Origin: an uncultured Lachnospiraceae bacterium | GTDB lineage: Bacteria > Bacillota > Clostridia > Lachnospirales > Lachnospiraceae | Assembly (NCBI GenBank): GCA_944383325.1 | Contig: CALWPC010000027.1 | Coordinates: forward strand, 1-64,000 | Length of the DNA stretch: 64,000 nt | Direction of reading: 5' to 3' | In this document: positions 1 to 7,645 of the stretch, piece by piece | How positions within the stretch are numbered: the stretch's first letter is position 1 | Layout: every line of letters begins with the position of its first letter | Position numbers and translations under genes: made by a program | The notes under the pieces: model-generated | What the model was told of the DNA's origin: nothing | The model's input: the letters and a program-made list of their open reading frames with translations, nothing else | Database searches by the model: none

Positions 1-2
1 TG

Positions 3-47
3 AAGGAAATACGGGAAAACCCGCAGGACTTCCGCTTTGTAGCATAA
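3..47 (+). other. Possible C-terminal tail of an unknown ORF, perhaps a transposase
   Basis: An open frame enters from the left edge and ends at a TAA at 45-47, encoding KEIRENPQDFRFVA. It is followed within 20 bases by a hairpin and then by an abruptly truncated response regulator. This layout fits the end of an insertion sequence that landed in the regulator gene, but fifteen residues are too few to name a family. It could equally be unrelated noise at the window edge. Confidence 0.3.
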
Positions 48-56
48 CAAAAGAAT

Positions 57-91
57 ACGGTGCAACCCATTTTACTGAGTTACACCGTACC
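57..91. repeat. Imperfect inverted repeat beside truncated regulator
   Basis: Arms ACGGTGCAAC (58-67) and GTTACACCGT (80-89) are complementary except for one base. The repeat lies between the tail of a small ORF and the point where the response regulator homology begins. It may be a terminator or the terminal inverted repeat of an insertion sequence. No T-tract follows on the plus strand, which makes a simple terminator less likely. Confidence 0.45.
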
Positions 92-108
92 CCTACATAA
101 AAACTTCC

Positions 109-638
109 TTATCTGGCGTTGGCTAAAAGAGACACCCATTTTAATGCTGACGGCGAAAGACAGCATTGAGGACCGGGTAGCCGGACTGGACGGAGGCGCG
201 GATGACTATCTGGTGAAACCGTTTGCGTTTGATGAATTGTTTGCGCGGCTGAGAGTAATGCTTCGCAATCATTTTTCCGGACGAAATACCGAAAGCCGGT
301 ATTTGTCTGTGGGAAATCTTTGTATGGATTTAAAAGAGCATGTGGTGTCTGCGGACGGGGTGATCATCGAACTGACAGCAAAAGAGTATGCGATTCTGGA
401 ATATATGATGAGAAACAAAAATATTTGTCTGAGCAGAGATCAGCTGCAGAGTCATATATGGAATTATGACTTTATGGGGGGATCCAATATTGTCGATGTG
501 TATGTCAGCAATTTGCGCAGGAAACTGAGTCAGCGCGGCGTCTCTAATTTGATTGAAACGGTGCGCAGCGTTGGCTACAAGTTATGCGACAAACGGGAGG
601 GAACCGATGAGCGGGACGAGGCACGCAGAATCATTTAA
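109..638 (+). pseudogene. OmpR/PhoB-type response regulator, N-terminally truncated
   Basis: Recognisable homology starts at the receiver motif TPILMLTAKDS, continues through GADDYLVKPF (the conserved Lys-Pro), and runs into a full winged-helix DNA-binding domain ending in SVGYKL. The first 75 or so residues of a normal receiver are absent, including the acidic pocket and the phospho-accepting Asp, and no other frame upstream supplies them. An ATG at 60 could start a 192-residue protein, but its first 16 residues look unrelated. The gene overlaps the downstream kinase by 32 bases, as an intact regulator-kinase pair would. Most likely it was disrupted by insertion or rearrangement. If still translated, it would be a phosphorylation-blind DNA-binding protein. 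Confidence 0.7.
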
Positions 639-2016
639 GTTTCACATGTCCTTAAAAGGGAAACTGACACTTTATTACGGTATATTTATGCTGCTGCTTT
701 CTGGGACATTTTGTGCAGCGCTGCTTTGGGAGATTGACGATACACTGTCTGACTTTATGCGGCAAATGCTAGTTGATGATGTTGAGAAGTGTGTGGAAAA
801 TATTTATGTGGATAATGACGAGTATTATATTGATCAGAAAATTTTCTTTCTCGACGACATCAATGTGATGATTTACGATCAGGACGGGAATAAAATCGGC
901 GGAGAATATGAGGGAAATTTTTCGTTAGATTTTCAGGATCAGGAAGTTCGCGTCGTGGACGATGGCGAAGGCCATTCCTGGTTTTTGTATGATTATATGT
1001 TTCATGTCAGTGAGGGTAACAATATATGGATTCGGGGTGTCACATCGACGAGCATTCTGGGCAAAACCCGCACGCGGATGATTTACGAGGCGTTGGTTTT
1101 GCTGGCGATCGGTGCGCTGACCGTGTACGTTGGCGGCTATCTGATTGCGGCTCATACGTGCCGCCCGCTGACACAGATGAATCGGATTATCAAAAATATT
1201 TTTCGGGGCAAGGATTTATCAAAGCGCGTGACGCTGAATGTAAAACAGCACGACGAAATCCGGGATCTTGCCGACGCATTTAATGAGATGGCCGAACGTC
1301 TCCTGCAGTCGTTTGAAAAAGAGCGGCGATTTGCCTCGGATGTATCTCATGAGCTCAGGACGCCGCTCAGTGTGATTTTATCGGAAACCGATTGGGCGTT
1401 GTCGGTTGGAGACAGGGCGGAACAGGAGCGTGTTTTGCGCATTGTGAGACAGAAGGCAGAGCGGATGTCAGACCTCGTTAATATTCTATTGTTGATTTCC
1501 CGCATGGAAAATGAGGAAGTCAATGTGCCGATGGAGCTTCTGGATTTTCGTAAAGTGATGCAGATGGCTGCGGAGTCCGTAGAGACGAAGGCGGCCAAGC
1601 GTCATATTCAAATACATACAGAGGGGTTGGGGGACGATTCAGTATGGCTGTACGGCAATGAAATTTTGTTGTTTCAGATGGTACAAAACTTGTTAACCAA
1701 TGCGATCTGTTATGGAAAAGATTTTGGAAATATTTGGATTTCCCTCTGGACGGAGACGGGAGAGGGGCACCCGGAGGTCTGTGGAGCCGTCCGGGATGAC
1801 GGGATAGGGATTGCTCCGGACAATTTGCAAAAAGTGTTCGACCGCTTTTTTCGTGTCGACGTTGTCAGGAATCAGGATAAAGACGGATATGGTCTTGGTC
1901 TATGTATGGCATACCGGATTTGCCGGAGACATTCCGGGGAGCTGACGGTGCAGAGCGAGTTGGATCAAGGAAGTGAATTTGTGTTCCGGCTCCCTGCACA
2001 GGAAGTGGTGTCTTAA
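607..2016 (+). CDS. Sensor histidine kinase
   Basis: A membrane sensor kinase of 469 residues, the likely partner of the truncated regulator it overlaps. Start 607 is preceded by GGGAGG at 595-600. Order of parts: a transmembrane helix near residues 18-40, an extracytoplasmic sensor of about 130 residues rich in Asp/Glu, a second helix (ALVLLAIGALTVYVGGYLIA), a HAMP linker, a HisKA domain with SHELRTPL (His about residue 248), and a HATPase domain with N-box QNLLTNAICYG, DDGIGIA and GYGLGL. All catalytic motifs are present, so the kinase looks functional even though its partner is not. The signal sensed cannot be told from sequence. It lies 100 bases upstream of a large surface protein it may once have controlled. 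Confidence 0.9.
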   Translation: MSGTRHAESFKFHMSLKGKLTLYYGIFMLLLSGTFCAALLWEIDDTLSDFMRQMLVDDVEKCVENIYVDNDEYYIDQKIFFLDDINVMIYDQDGNKIGGEYEGNFSLDFQDQEVRVVDDGEGHSWFLYDYMFHVSEGNNIWIRGVTSTSILGKTRTRMIYEALVLLAIGALTVYVGGYLIAAHTCRPLTQMNRIIKNIFRGKDLSKRVTLNVKQHDEIRDLADAFNEMAERLLQSFEKERRFASDVSHELRTPLSVILSETDWALSVGDRAEQERVLRIVRQKAERMSDLVNILLLISRMENEEVNVPMELLDFRKVMQMAAESVETKAAKRHIQIHTEGLGDDSVWLYGNEILLFQMVQNLLTNAICYGKDFGNIWISLWTETGEGHPEVCGAVRDDGIGIAPDNLQKVFDRFFRVDVVRNQDKDGYGLGLCMAYRICRRHSGELTVQSELDQGSEFVFRLPAQEVVS

Positions 2017-2115
2017 AAGAACATCAAATTTGGATCAATTTGTAGAAATTTCATCTGTTTTTAATGTTTCTCCTTTACACTGAGCTTATCATTTTATAGA
2101 AGGCGAGGGATTTTT

Positions 2116-5100
2116 TTGAGGAGACATGTTTCACGAAACAGGGCAAAGAGGACGCTGATTGCGTCGACAGCTGCCTTTGCAATGGTTCTGTCGTCATTTG
2201 CCGGCACTGCCGCTTTGCAGCCGCAGGAGGCGTCGGCGAATACGGCAAAAGTGTCGGAGCAGGCGATTGCTTCGTATTCGTTTGACAGTGAGGACGGCAT
2301 TCTGGATCTTCATGCGGACGAAAATAATGCGAAAATCACCGAGAAAGACGGGTGCGGGTCCGTGTTGGAGCTTGGTAAAATGAGCAGCGTCAAGGCGTAC
2401 GGCGTGGAAATTACCAATCCATATGCGGGAAAAGAAGAATACCGTCAGACACTTTCCGAGGCGTTGGAAAATAACGGGGTCATTTACAGCGGAACAACTG
2501 CGGATGAGGAGTCGTACAGTGATGTGACAGGCGCAACGCTGTGGGGACTGCTGACGTACCGGGAAGACCGGGAATATCCATATCCGAAGTATACCAACGG
2601 AGTGACGTTTTCATCATGGATACGCGTTCCGGCAGACGTCAGTGAAGATACGACGCTGTTTGCGTTTACAAGAACAGATGATTCCAAAGGCGTCGGGAGT
2701 CTGCGTGTCAATGCGAGCGGACAGGTTATGTTTTTCCAGGGAACGCGCACGGCGGAGGACTCCAGAAATTCGTACGTGTTTAATTATGATATGAGCGAGA
2801 CGGATATTTTATCCCGGGCGGGCGAATGGGTTTACCTGACGGTCACGATCGAGAATGACTATGTGGGTATTTATTTTGACGGCGTGGAAGCGCCGGGAGA
2901 GACGGATTCCAATTACCGTTTTGGCACGACATCGTCCAAATTTTTTAATAAAGGTTTCAGTTATCGCGGGGCTGCGGAAGGGCTCTCCGATCCGGAAATA
3001 TTTAAAAATTACCGCGACCTGCTTACCGGTTTTACGCCTCAGGAGCGGTTTGAAAACAACTTTACGGACTGGTCAAAGTATACGTTCTTAAATAGCAGTG
3101 AAGATCTGCTTATGGATTTTGTGACGGATGAGCAGACGAAATTTTATATAGGCGGAGACGACGGAAATTCCATATGGGGATTCGCCAAGTATACGGATGT
3201 AAACGAAGGCGTATTGGTCGATGATTTGAGCTTCTTCGGCTCTGTGCTCAGCGCGGAGGAAATTGCGCAGCTGTACAATGAGGCGGAGAAAAAGTCGGAC
3301 GACATTATCGACCCGACAGATGAGCCTGATAGTACCGAGGAGCCGGATAATTTAAACCGTGGCTTAGTGGCAGAAGTGACGTTTGAGGATGCTCAGATTG
3401 GCGGCAGTATTGATGGCGTGACTGCGCTGAATGAGGAATATAACGGCGCCGCTTTTGAAGAGGATGAAGAGCGCGGTACTGTGCTCAGGCTTGGCGCAGC
3501 AGGCGAGAGCGCGAAGGGAGTGGAGCTTGTCAATCCGTTCCAGAGCGCATATGATTATCGTGAGACGCTTGCGGAGGGACTGGAAAATAACGGCGTTGTT
3601 TACAATGGCACTATTGCAGATGAAAATGAGCAGGGTTATTTGACGGAATATCGTGAAGACCGCACATATCCGTTCCCGAAGTATGAAAATGGGTTTACCG
3701 TCTCTGCATGGGCGAAACTGCCGGAGGGAGCGACCGAGGATACTGTGCTGTTTGCCTTTACGCGCCCGGATGCAAACCGCGGTGACGGAGCTGTCTATGT
3801 GACGGCCGGCGGCGCAGTGTTCTTCTGCGAGGGAACGGCAAATAAAAACTATGTAAGAAATACCTATTCCTTCTCGTTTGAGGGTGAAGATTTGCTGTCA
3901 TGTGCAGGCGAATGGGTTTATGTGACGATGACGTTTGAAAATGACTGGATTGCGGTTTCATGGAACGGAGAGACAGCGGAGGCTGTTGTCGATCCGAATT
4001 ATGAGATGGGCAAAACTGCAGGAAAAATGTTTAACCGCGGCTTCAGCTATCGCGGGGCTACTCCGGAACTTCGTTTTGATAACTACCGGGATCTCCTTTT
4101 ACAATTTACGTTTGAAGAGCGGATGAACAATGATTTCAGTGATTACAGTAAATATAATTTCCTGAATAGTACGTTGGATACGGTGGTAGACTTTATCACA
4201 AGTGACACCACAATTTGTTGGATTGGCGGAGACGACGGTTCGGCAATCTGGACTATGGCGGGATATAAAGCCTCCGCAGAAGGCCTGATGGTGGATGATA
4301 TTCAGTTTTATGGCCGCGCGATGACGGCGGATGAAATTAAGGCGGCTTACGCCGATCAGATTGTGGCGCCGATTAGCACAGTAGATTTTGAAAGTGACGA
4401 CGGCATTGTATCTATGAATTCCCAGGTGAATGGTTCCAAGATTACAAATATCAGCCATCTGGGAGATGTACTGGAACTTGGCGCGCCCGTACTCGCGCCG
4501 CAGGGCGTAGAGATTGAAAACCCGTTTGCCGGCAAAACGGAGTACCGGGAAACGCTTGCCGAGGCATTGGAAAATAATGGGGAAATTTATAATGGCGCGT
4601 GGACGGATACAGATGAAAATGGGCATTTGAATACCTATGATGAGACGAAAACGTATCCTTTTCCGGTATATAGCAACGGACTGACTGTAGGCGCGTGGGC
4701 AAAGATGCCGGAGGATGCCAAGGAGGATGCAATGCTGCTTAGCTTTGTAAAAGGCAGCGGAGCGATTCGTGTGACGGCAAAGGGCGACGTTATGTTCTTT
4801 GAGGACACAGCGGCAAATATTCAGAGAAATTCTTATGTATTTACAAATGCCGGAAATGACTTACTCACAAATGCCGGTGAGTGGGTTCATGTTCTGATTT
4901 CGTTTAAGAATGACGGCGTGTCCATTTATTATAATGGCGTCAAGGCAGAGGGCACGGTAGATCCGAATTATGAGACGGGCAAGACCAACTGCAAGTATTT
5001 TAATAAGGGATTCAGTTATGCCGGCAATGATGTGGAGAGTCGGTTTGAAATTTACCGTGATTTGCTCATCAATTTTACAGAGGAAGAAAAAGCTGCGAAT

Positions 5101-5712
5101 GATTTCAGTGATTACAGCAAATACAATTTCCTGAATAGCAATTATACGCTGTTGGTAGACTGGCTGACAGATTCGTCAACCAAACTGTATCTCGGAGGCG
5201 CTAGCAAGTCGGCAATTTGGGGATTTGCAGCGTACAGCGAGGCGAATGAAGGAATGTTGATTGATGACGTTACATTCTATGATTTGGCAATGGACGAAAT
5301 TACGGCTATGACTGTGTATAGCAAAGAGACCTTGCATACAAATGAGCCGCTGCCGACGGAGGAACCGACCGAAGAACCGACAGAGGAGCCGACGGAAAAA
5401 CCGACAGAGGAACCGACGGAAAAACCGACCGAGAAACCAAGCGAGGAGCCGACGGAGAAGCCAAGCGAGGAGCCGACGGAGAAGCCAAGCGAGGAACCGA
5501 CGGAAAAACCGACCGAAGCGCCTGCAACGAAAGGAGACGTCAATGGAGACGGCTTCGTGGATGCACAGGACGCATTGCTTGTTCTGAAACATGCGGCCGC
5601 TTTGGAAGAGCTGACAGGCGACCAGTTTGCGAATGCAGATATGAACGGCGATCTGGTTCTGACGGCGGACGATGCGCTTCAGATTTTGAAGATTGCAGCC
5701 CAGTTACAGTAA
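2116..5712 (+). CDS. Secreted triple LamG-like protein with C-terminal dockerin
   Basis: A 1198-residue exported protein starting at TTG 2116 behind an AGGCGAGG-like site. A signal peptide occupies about residues 1-42 (basic start, hydrophobic core, then ASA-NT). Three tandem repeats of about 340 residues follow (about 48-395, 415-750, 755-1100). Each has the same landmarks: a GVEI.NP block, ETLAEALENNG, a NG.T...W strand, AGEWVY.T, a KFFNKGFSYRG-like block and DDL.FYG. They look like concanavalin A-like/LamG sugar-binding folds. A Thr-Pro-Glu/Lys linker (about 1105-1140) leads to a type I dockerin with two calcium loops, DVNGDGFVDAQD and DMNGDLVLTADD. No catalytic domain is evident, so binding or adhesion is inferred. 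The dockerin would plug into a cohesin protein encoded elsewhere. Confidence 0.85.
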   Translation: MRRHVSRNRAKRTLIASTAAFAMVLSSFAGTAALQPQEASANTAKVSEQAIASYSFDSEDGILDLHADENNAKITEKDGCGSVLELGKMSSVKAYGVEITNPYAGKEEYRQTLSEALENNGVIYSGTTADEESYSDVTGATLWGLLTYREDREYPYPKYTNGVTFSSWIRVPADVSEDTTLFAFTRTDDSKGVGSLRVNASGQVMFFQGTRTAEDSRNSYVFNYDMSETDILSRAGEWVYLTVTIENDYVGIYFDGVEAPGETDSNYRFGTTSSKFFNKGFSYRGAAEGLSDPEIFKNYRDLLTGFTPQERFENNFTDWSKYTFLNSSEDLLMDFVTDEQTKFYIGGDDGNSIWGFAKYTDVNEGVLVDDLSFFGSVLSAEEIAQLYNEAEKKSDDIIDPTDEPDSTEEPDNLNRGLVAEVTFEDAQIGGSIDGVTALNEEYNGAAFEEDEERGTVLRLGAAGESAKGVELVNPFQSAYDYRETLAEGLENNGVVYNGTIADENEQGYLTEYREDRTYPFPKYENGFTVSAWAKLPEGATEDTVLFAFTRPDANRGDGAVYVTAGGAVFFCEGTANKNYVRNTYSFSFEGEDLLSCAGEWVYVTMTFENDWIAVSWNGETAEAVVDPNYEMGKTAGKMFNRGFSYRGATPELRFDNYRDLLLQFTFEERMNNDFSDYSKYNFLNSTLDTVVDFITSDTTICWIGGDDGSAIWTMAGYKASAEGLMVDDIQFYGRAMTADEIKAAYADQIVAPISTVDFESDDGIVSMNSQVNGSKITNISHLGDVLELGAPVLAPQGVEIENPFAGKTEYRETLAEALENNGEIYNGAWTDTDENGHLNTYDETKTYPFPVYSNGLTVGAWAKMPEDAKEDAMLLSFVKGSGAIRVTAKGDVMFFEDTAANIQRNSYVFTNAGNDLLTNAGEWVHVLISFKNDGVSIYYNGVKAEGTVDPNYETGKTNCKYFNKGFSYAGNDVESRFEIYRDLLINFTEEEKAANDFSDYSKYNFLNSNYTLLVDWLTDSSTKLYLGGASKSAIWGFAAYSEANEGMLIDDVTFYDLAMDEITAMTVYSKETLHTNEPLPTEEPTEEPTEEPTEKPTEEPTEKPTEKPSEEPTEKPSEEPTEKPSEEPTEKPTEAPATKGDVNGDGFVDAQDALLVLKHAAALEELTGDQFANADMNGDLVLTADDALQILKIAAQLQ
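5344..5520 (+). repeat. Low-complexity repeat coding the Pro-Thr-Glu/Lys linker
   Basis: Degenerate 12-base units encode alternating PTEE, PTEK and PSEE tetrapeptides between the third LamG-like repeat and the dockerin. Near-identical neighbouring units (for example those coding KPSEEPTE) suggest slippage-driven length change. It is a surface linker, likely extended and possibly glycosylated. Confidence 0.85.
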
Positions 5713-5774
5713 CACCCTCCTGTCCAATCAGGGGGAGAAGATCCTATTTCCTCTCATACATATTTCCTTATTTT

Positions 5775-5806
5775 CTGAAGGCTCCGCACTATTGCGGAGC
5801 CTTCAG
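5775..5806. terminator. Bidirectional terminator hairpin between convergent genes
   Basis: A perfect 14-bp stem CTGAAGGCTCCGCA with loop CTAT lies between the dockerin gene (ends 5712) and the minus-strand epimerase (ends 5821). There is a short T-rich stretch (TTTT) downstream on the plus strand but no strong T-tract on either side. Position and stem strength support transcription termination for both genes. Confidence 0.75.
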
Positions 5807-5820
5807 ATGGTTTTGGATGA

Positions 5821-6828
5821 TTAAATTCGGTTATGTTCCTTTAGCCAGGTAATCGTGTCTCTCAGTGTCTGTGCAATATTTCGGTTGTGGTAATTTAACT
5901 CTCGTTTTGCCTTCTGATTCGAGAAATGAGAATTGGAGCTCAAAGTATAAAGCGAGTATTTTGTATATAAAGGCGGCTGTTTCAATATCGTATAATAGAT
6001 CTCGGATAATGGAGCAGTCAGTTTTGCCAGCCACAGCGGAAGGGTGTAGGTATGTGTTTTTATATCCGTGAGTTGTCGGATCAGCGTCAGCAATTCCCGG
6101 ATTTCCACATAGCGATTGGATAAAATGTAGCATTCTCCGGCTCGGCCCCGTTCGCAGGCGCTGATGACGCCGGCGGTCACGTCTCTGACGTCTACAAAAT
6201 CATATCCTCCTTTGACACACGCCTTTAATTTGCCGCTTGCAAAGTCGATAATCAGTTGTGTCAGATGGCTGTTTCCAAAATCGTTTGGGCCGATCATTCC
6301 GGAGGGATGGACAATACACGCATTTAAATTGTTTTCGCGTACTGTTTTTAAAAGATAATTGGCAATTTCAGCCTTGGTTTTGGCATATTGGCCTTTTACT
6401 TTTTCTGGTTCAAATATCGTGGTTTCCGTGATCGTCTCATGGTGCGGTTTTTCCGTGATCGCATGTACACTGCTGACATAAACTAATTTTGCATTTTTTT
6501 CCAGTACTTTTTCGATAATTGTTTTTGTTCCGTTGACATTGACATTATATACGTTAGGATTGTATTTGGATTTAATGTATACGATCGCAGCACAGTGAAT
6601 GACATAAAGTGCGGTATGTTCCGGAACTTCAAAGATAGAGTGTAACGATTCCTTTTTGGTAACATCGCCCCGGTAGATTTTACAATCCAGACCGTGCAGA
6701 GCATTTGCAGATTCGCCGGGCAAAACCAATGCCCTCACTTCATGTCCGGGGGTTTGTACAAGCTGCCGCACGATATTATTTCCTAAAAATCCATTTGCGC
6801 CTGTAATAATATATATTTTTTTCATCAT
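5821..6828 (-). CDS. NAD-dependent epimerase/dehydratase, extended SDR
   Basis: A 335-residue extended short-chain dehydrogenase/reductase. The start is taken at the third ATG of a cluster (6828) because GGAG sits six bases before it. The N-terminus holds the Rossmann signature TGANGFLG. The catalytic region has the Ser of YVSSVHA and the pair in YAKTKAE (Tyr and Lys). Such enzymes modify nucleotide sugars, dihydroflavonol-like substrates or sterol-like ketones, and the exact substrate cannot be assigned. It is transcribed alone, convergent with the dockerin gene and divergent from ssrA. Confidence 0.8.
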   Translation of the reverse strand: MMKKIYIITGANGFLGNNIVRQLVQTPGHEVRALVLPGESANALHGLDCKIYRGDVTKKESLHSIFEVPEHTALYVIHCAAIVYIKSKYNPNVYNVNVNGTKTIIEKVLEKNAKLVYVSSVHAITEKPHHETITETTIFEPEKVKGQYAKTKAEIANYLLKTVRENNLNACIVHPSGMIGPNDFGNSHLTQLIIDFASGKLKACVKGGYDFVDVRDVTAGVISACERGRAGECYILSNRYVEIRELLTLIRQLTDIKTHTYTLPLWLAKLTAPLSEIYYTILKQPPLYTKYSLYTLSSNSHFSNQKAKRELNYHNRNIAQTLRDTITWLKEHNRI

Positions 6829-6887
6829 GTTCATCTCCGTTTATACTTCGTCAGCGCTTTGTGCTGTTGTTGAGTAAATCATGGCAG

Positions 6888-6927
6888 GGATGGAAATGAA
6901 TTTGCCCTATCAAAAATGATTCCATCC
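6888..6927. repeat. Inverted repeat abutting the ssrA -35 box
   Basis: Arms GGATGGAA (6888-6895) and TTCCATCC (6920-6927) are perfectly complementary around a 24-base spacer. The right arm ends immediately before the TTGACT -35 hexamer of ssrA. It may be an operator or the remains of a terminator for an upstream transcript. No T-tract supports a terminator on the plus strand. Confidence 0.4.
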
Positions 6928-6956
6928 TTGACTTTTATTGCAGATGCTTTTATAAT
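6928..6956 (+). promoter_or_regulatory. Sigma-A promoter of ssrA
   Basis: TTGACT (6928-6933), a 17-base spacer, and consensus TATAAT (6951-6956). The expected start near 6963 gives about 30 bases of leader ahead of the mature tmRNA 5' end, to be removed by RNase P. Confidence 0.85.
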
Positions 6957-6991
6957 AATCCAACAGACGACTCTGCGAACCGTCGCTCTTC

Positions 6992-7336
6992 GGGGTTGTA
7001 CTGGTTTCGACGGGGGATTGGCAGTCTGGGAAGCCATCCGCGGGACGGGGCCGCGTCATCAATCCGTAAACTTAAATATAAACGCAGAAGATCGTTTAGC
7101 TTACGCTGCCTAATGGCAGCTGTCGGCCTCGGGTCGCTCATTGCCTGAGAATCCGGCACTAATCAGATGAGGCCCTCCGCACCCTAAGCTTTGCGGGCGC
7201 GGAAGAGACATGAAGCTACTGAAAAAGAAAGCCTGTCATTCGGCGTTCTTTGGAGGGAATGTCAAAGGAATGACTGTGATGGGAGAAACCTGGATGAAAG
7301 GTCTTTCGGACAGGGGTTCGATTCCCCTCAGCTCCA
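6992..7336 (+). ncRNA. ssrA: Transfer-messenger RNA (tmRNA)
   Basis: This RNA rescues ribosomes stalled on broken messages and tags the nascent protein for proteolysis. The 5' end GGGGTTG pairs with CAGCTCC at the 3' end to form the tRNA-like acceptor. The hallmark CTGGTTTCGACGGG follows the start, and the T-arm GGGGTTCGATTCCCC precedes the 3' end. The tag frame runs from 7066 to the TAA at 7111-7113 and encodes NLNINAEDRLAYAA after a GTA or nearby resume codon. The tag ends AYAA rather than the usual ALAA. The 3' CCA is not encoded (CTT follows). The boundary is set by pairing and is good to a base or two. Confidence 0.96.
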
Positions 7337-7340
7337 CTTG

Positions 7341-7367
7341 AAAAAGCTCGTAAATACGGGCTTTTTT
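7341..7367 (+). terminator. Terminator of ssrA
   Basis: Stem AAAAAGCTCGT / ACGGGCTTTTTT with an AAAT loop and a run of six T, starting five bases after the tmRNA 3' end. It is a classic intrinsic terminator with one G-T pair. Confidence 0.9.
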
Positions 7368-7472
7368 GCGTTTACGGATATTATTAAAATATATTGTATT
7401 CAATAGGATGTCAAGATGCAGCAGATGTTGTATGAATAAATCTTGATAAGTTTATAGTAGGATCAATAACCC

Positions 7473-7510
7473 AATCGGAGTATTGAAATACCATAATCGG
7501 AGTATTGAAA
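7473..7510 (+). promoter_or_regulatory. Tandem 16-bp direct repeats overlapping the 4hbD promoter
   Basis: The 16-mer AATCGGAGTATTGAAA occurs at 7473-7488 and 7495-7510, 22 bases apart (about two helical turns). The second copy ends with the TTGAAA that serves as -35. A matching pair of GGRGTA blocks lies at the same place upstream of the potN operon (13090-13123). The layout is that of an activator site touching RNA polymerase, and the LuxR-type protein at 12335 is the natural candidate. Confidence 0.65.
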
Positions 7511-7533
7511 ATGAAGTTTCACAGTGCTATTAT
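7505..7533 (+). promoter_or_regulatory. Promoter of 4hbD-gabT
   Basis: TTGAAA (7505-7510), 17-base spacer, TATTAT (7528-7533). Transcription would begin near 7540, just before a terminator-like hairpin. The rest of the gap from 7368 to 7645 holds no gene, only this promoter, the direct repeats and the hairpin. Confidence 0.65.
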
Positions 7534-7541
7534 TTAAATAC

Positions 7542-7619
7542 AGAGTCATTTGGAAAACAGAATATTGAAAAACAATGGGGTTTATAGAGAAAAATATTTT
7601 CTTTATGACTCTTTTTTTT
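7542..7619 (+). terminator. Leader terminator (possible attenuator) ahead of 4hbD
   Basis: AGAGTCAT (7542-7549) pairs perfectly with ATGACTCT (7605-7612), which runs straight into a tract of eight T (7612-7619). Smaller hairpins lie inside, such as AGAAAA/TTTTCT and ATTG/CAAT. It sits between the predicted start site and the 4hbD ribosome site, so it would stop transcripts before the gene unless bypassed. The long span makes it weaker than a compact terminator unless the inner helices form too. Confidence 0.5.
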
Positions 7620-7645
7620 ATCATAGCCGAAAGGAAGTAATAAAA

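Noticed and set aside
5176..5592. Several long frames on both strands over the Pro-Thr-Glu linker
   Set aside because: These are shadows of the repeat-rich coding sequence; low-complexity DNA keeps other frames open.
7110..7410. Protein-coding frames overlapping ssrA
   Set aside because: They lie within the tmRNA and its terminator; only the short tag frame is meaningful.
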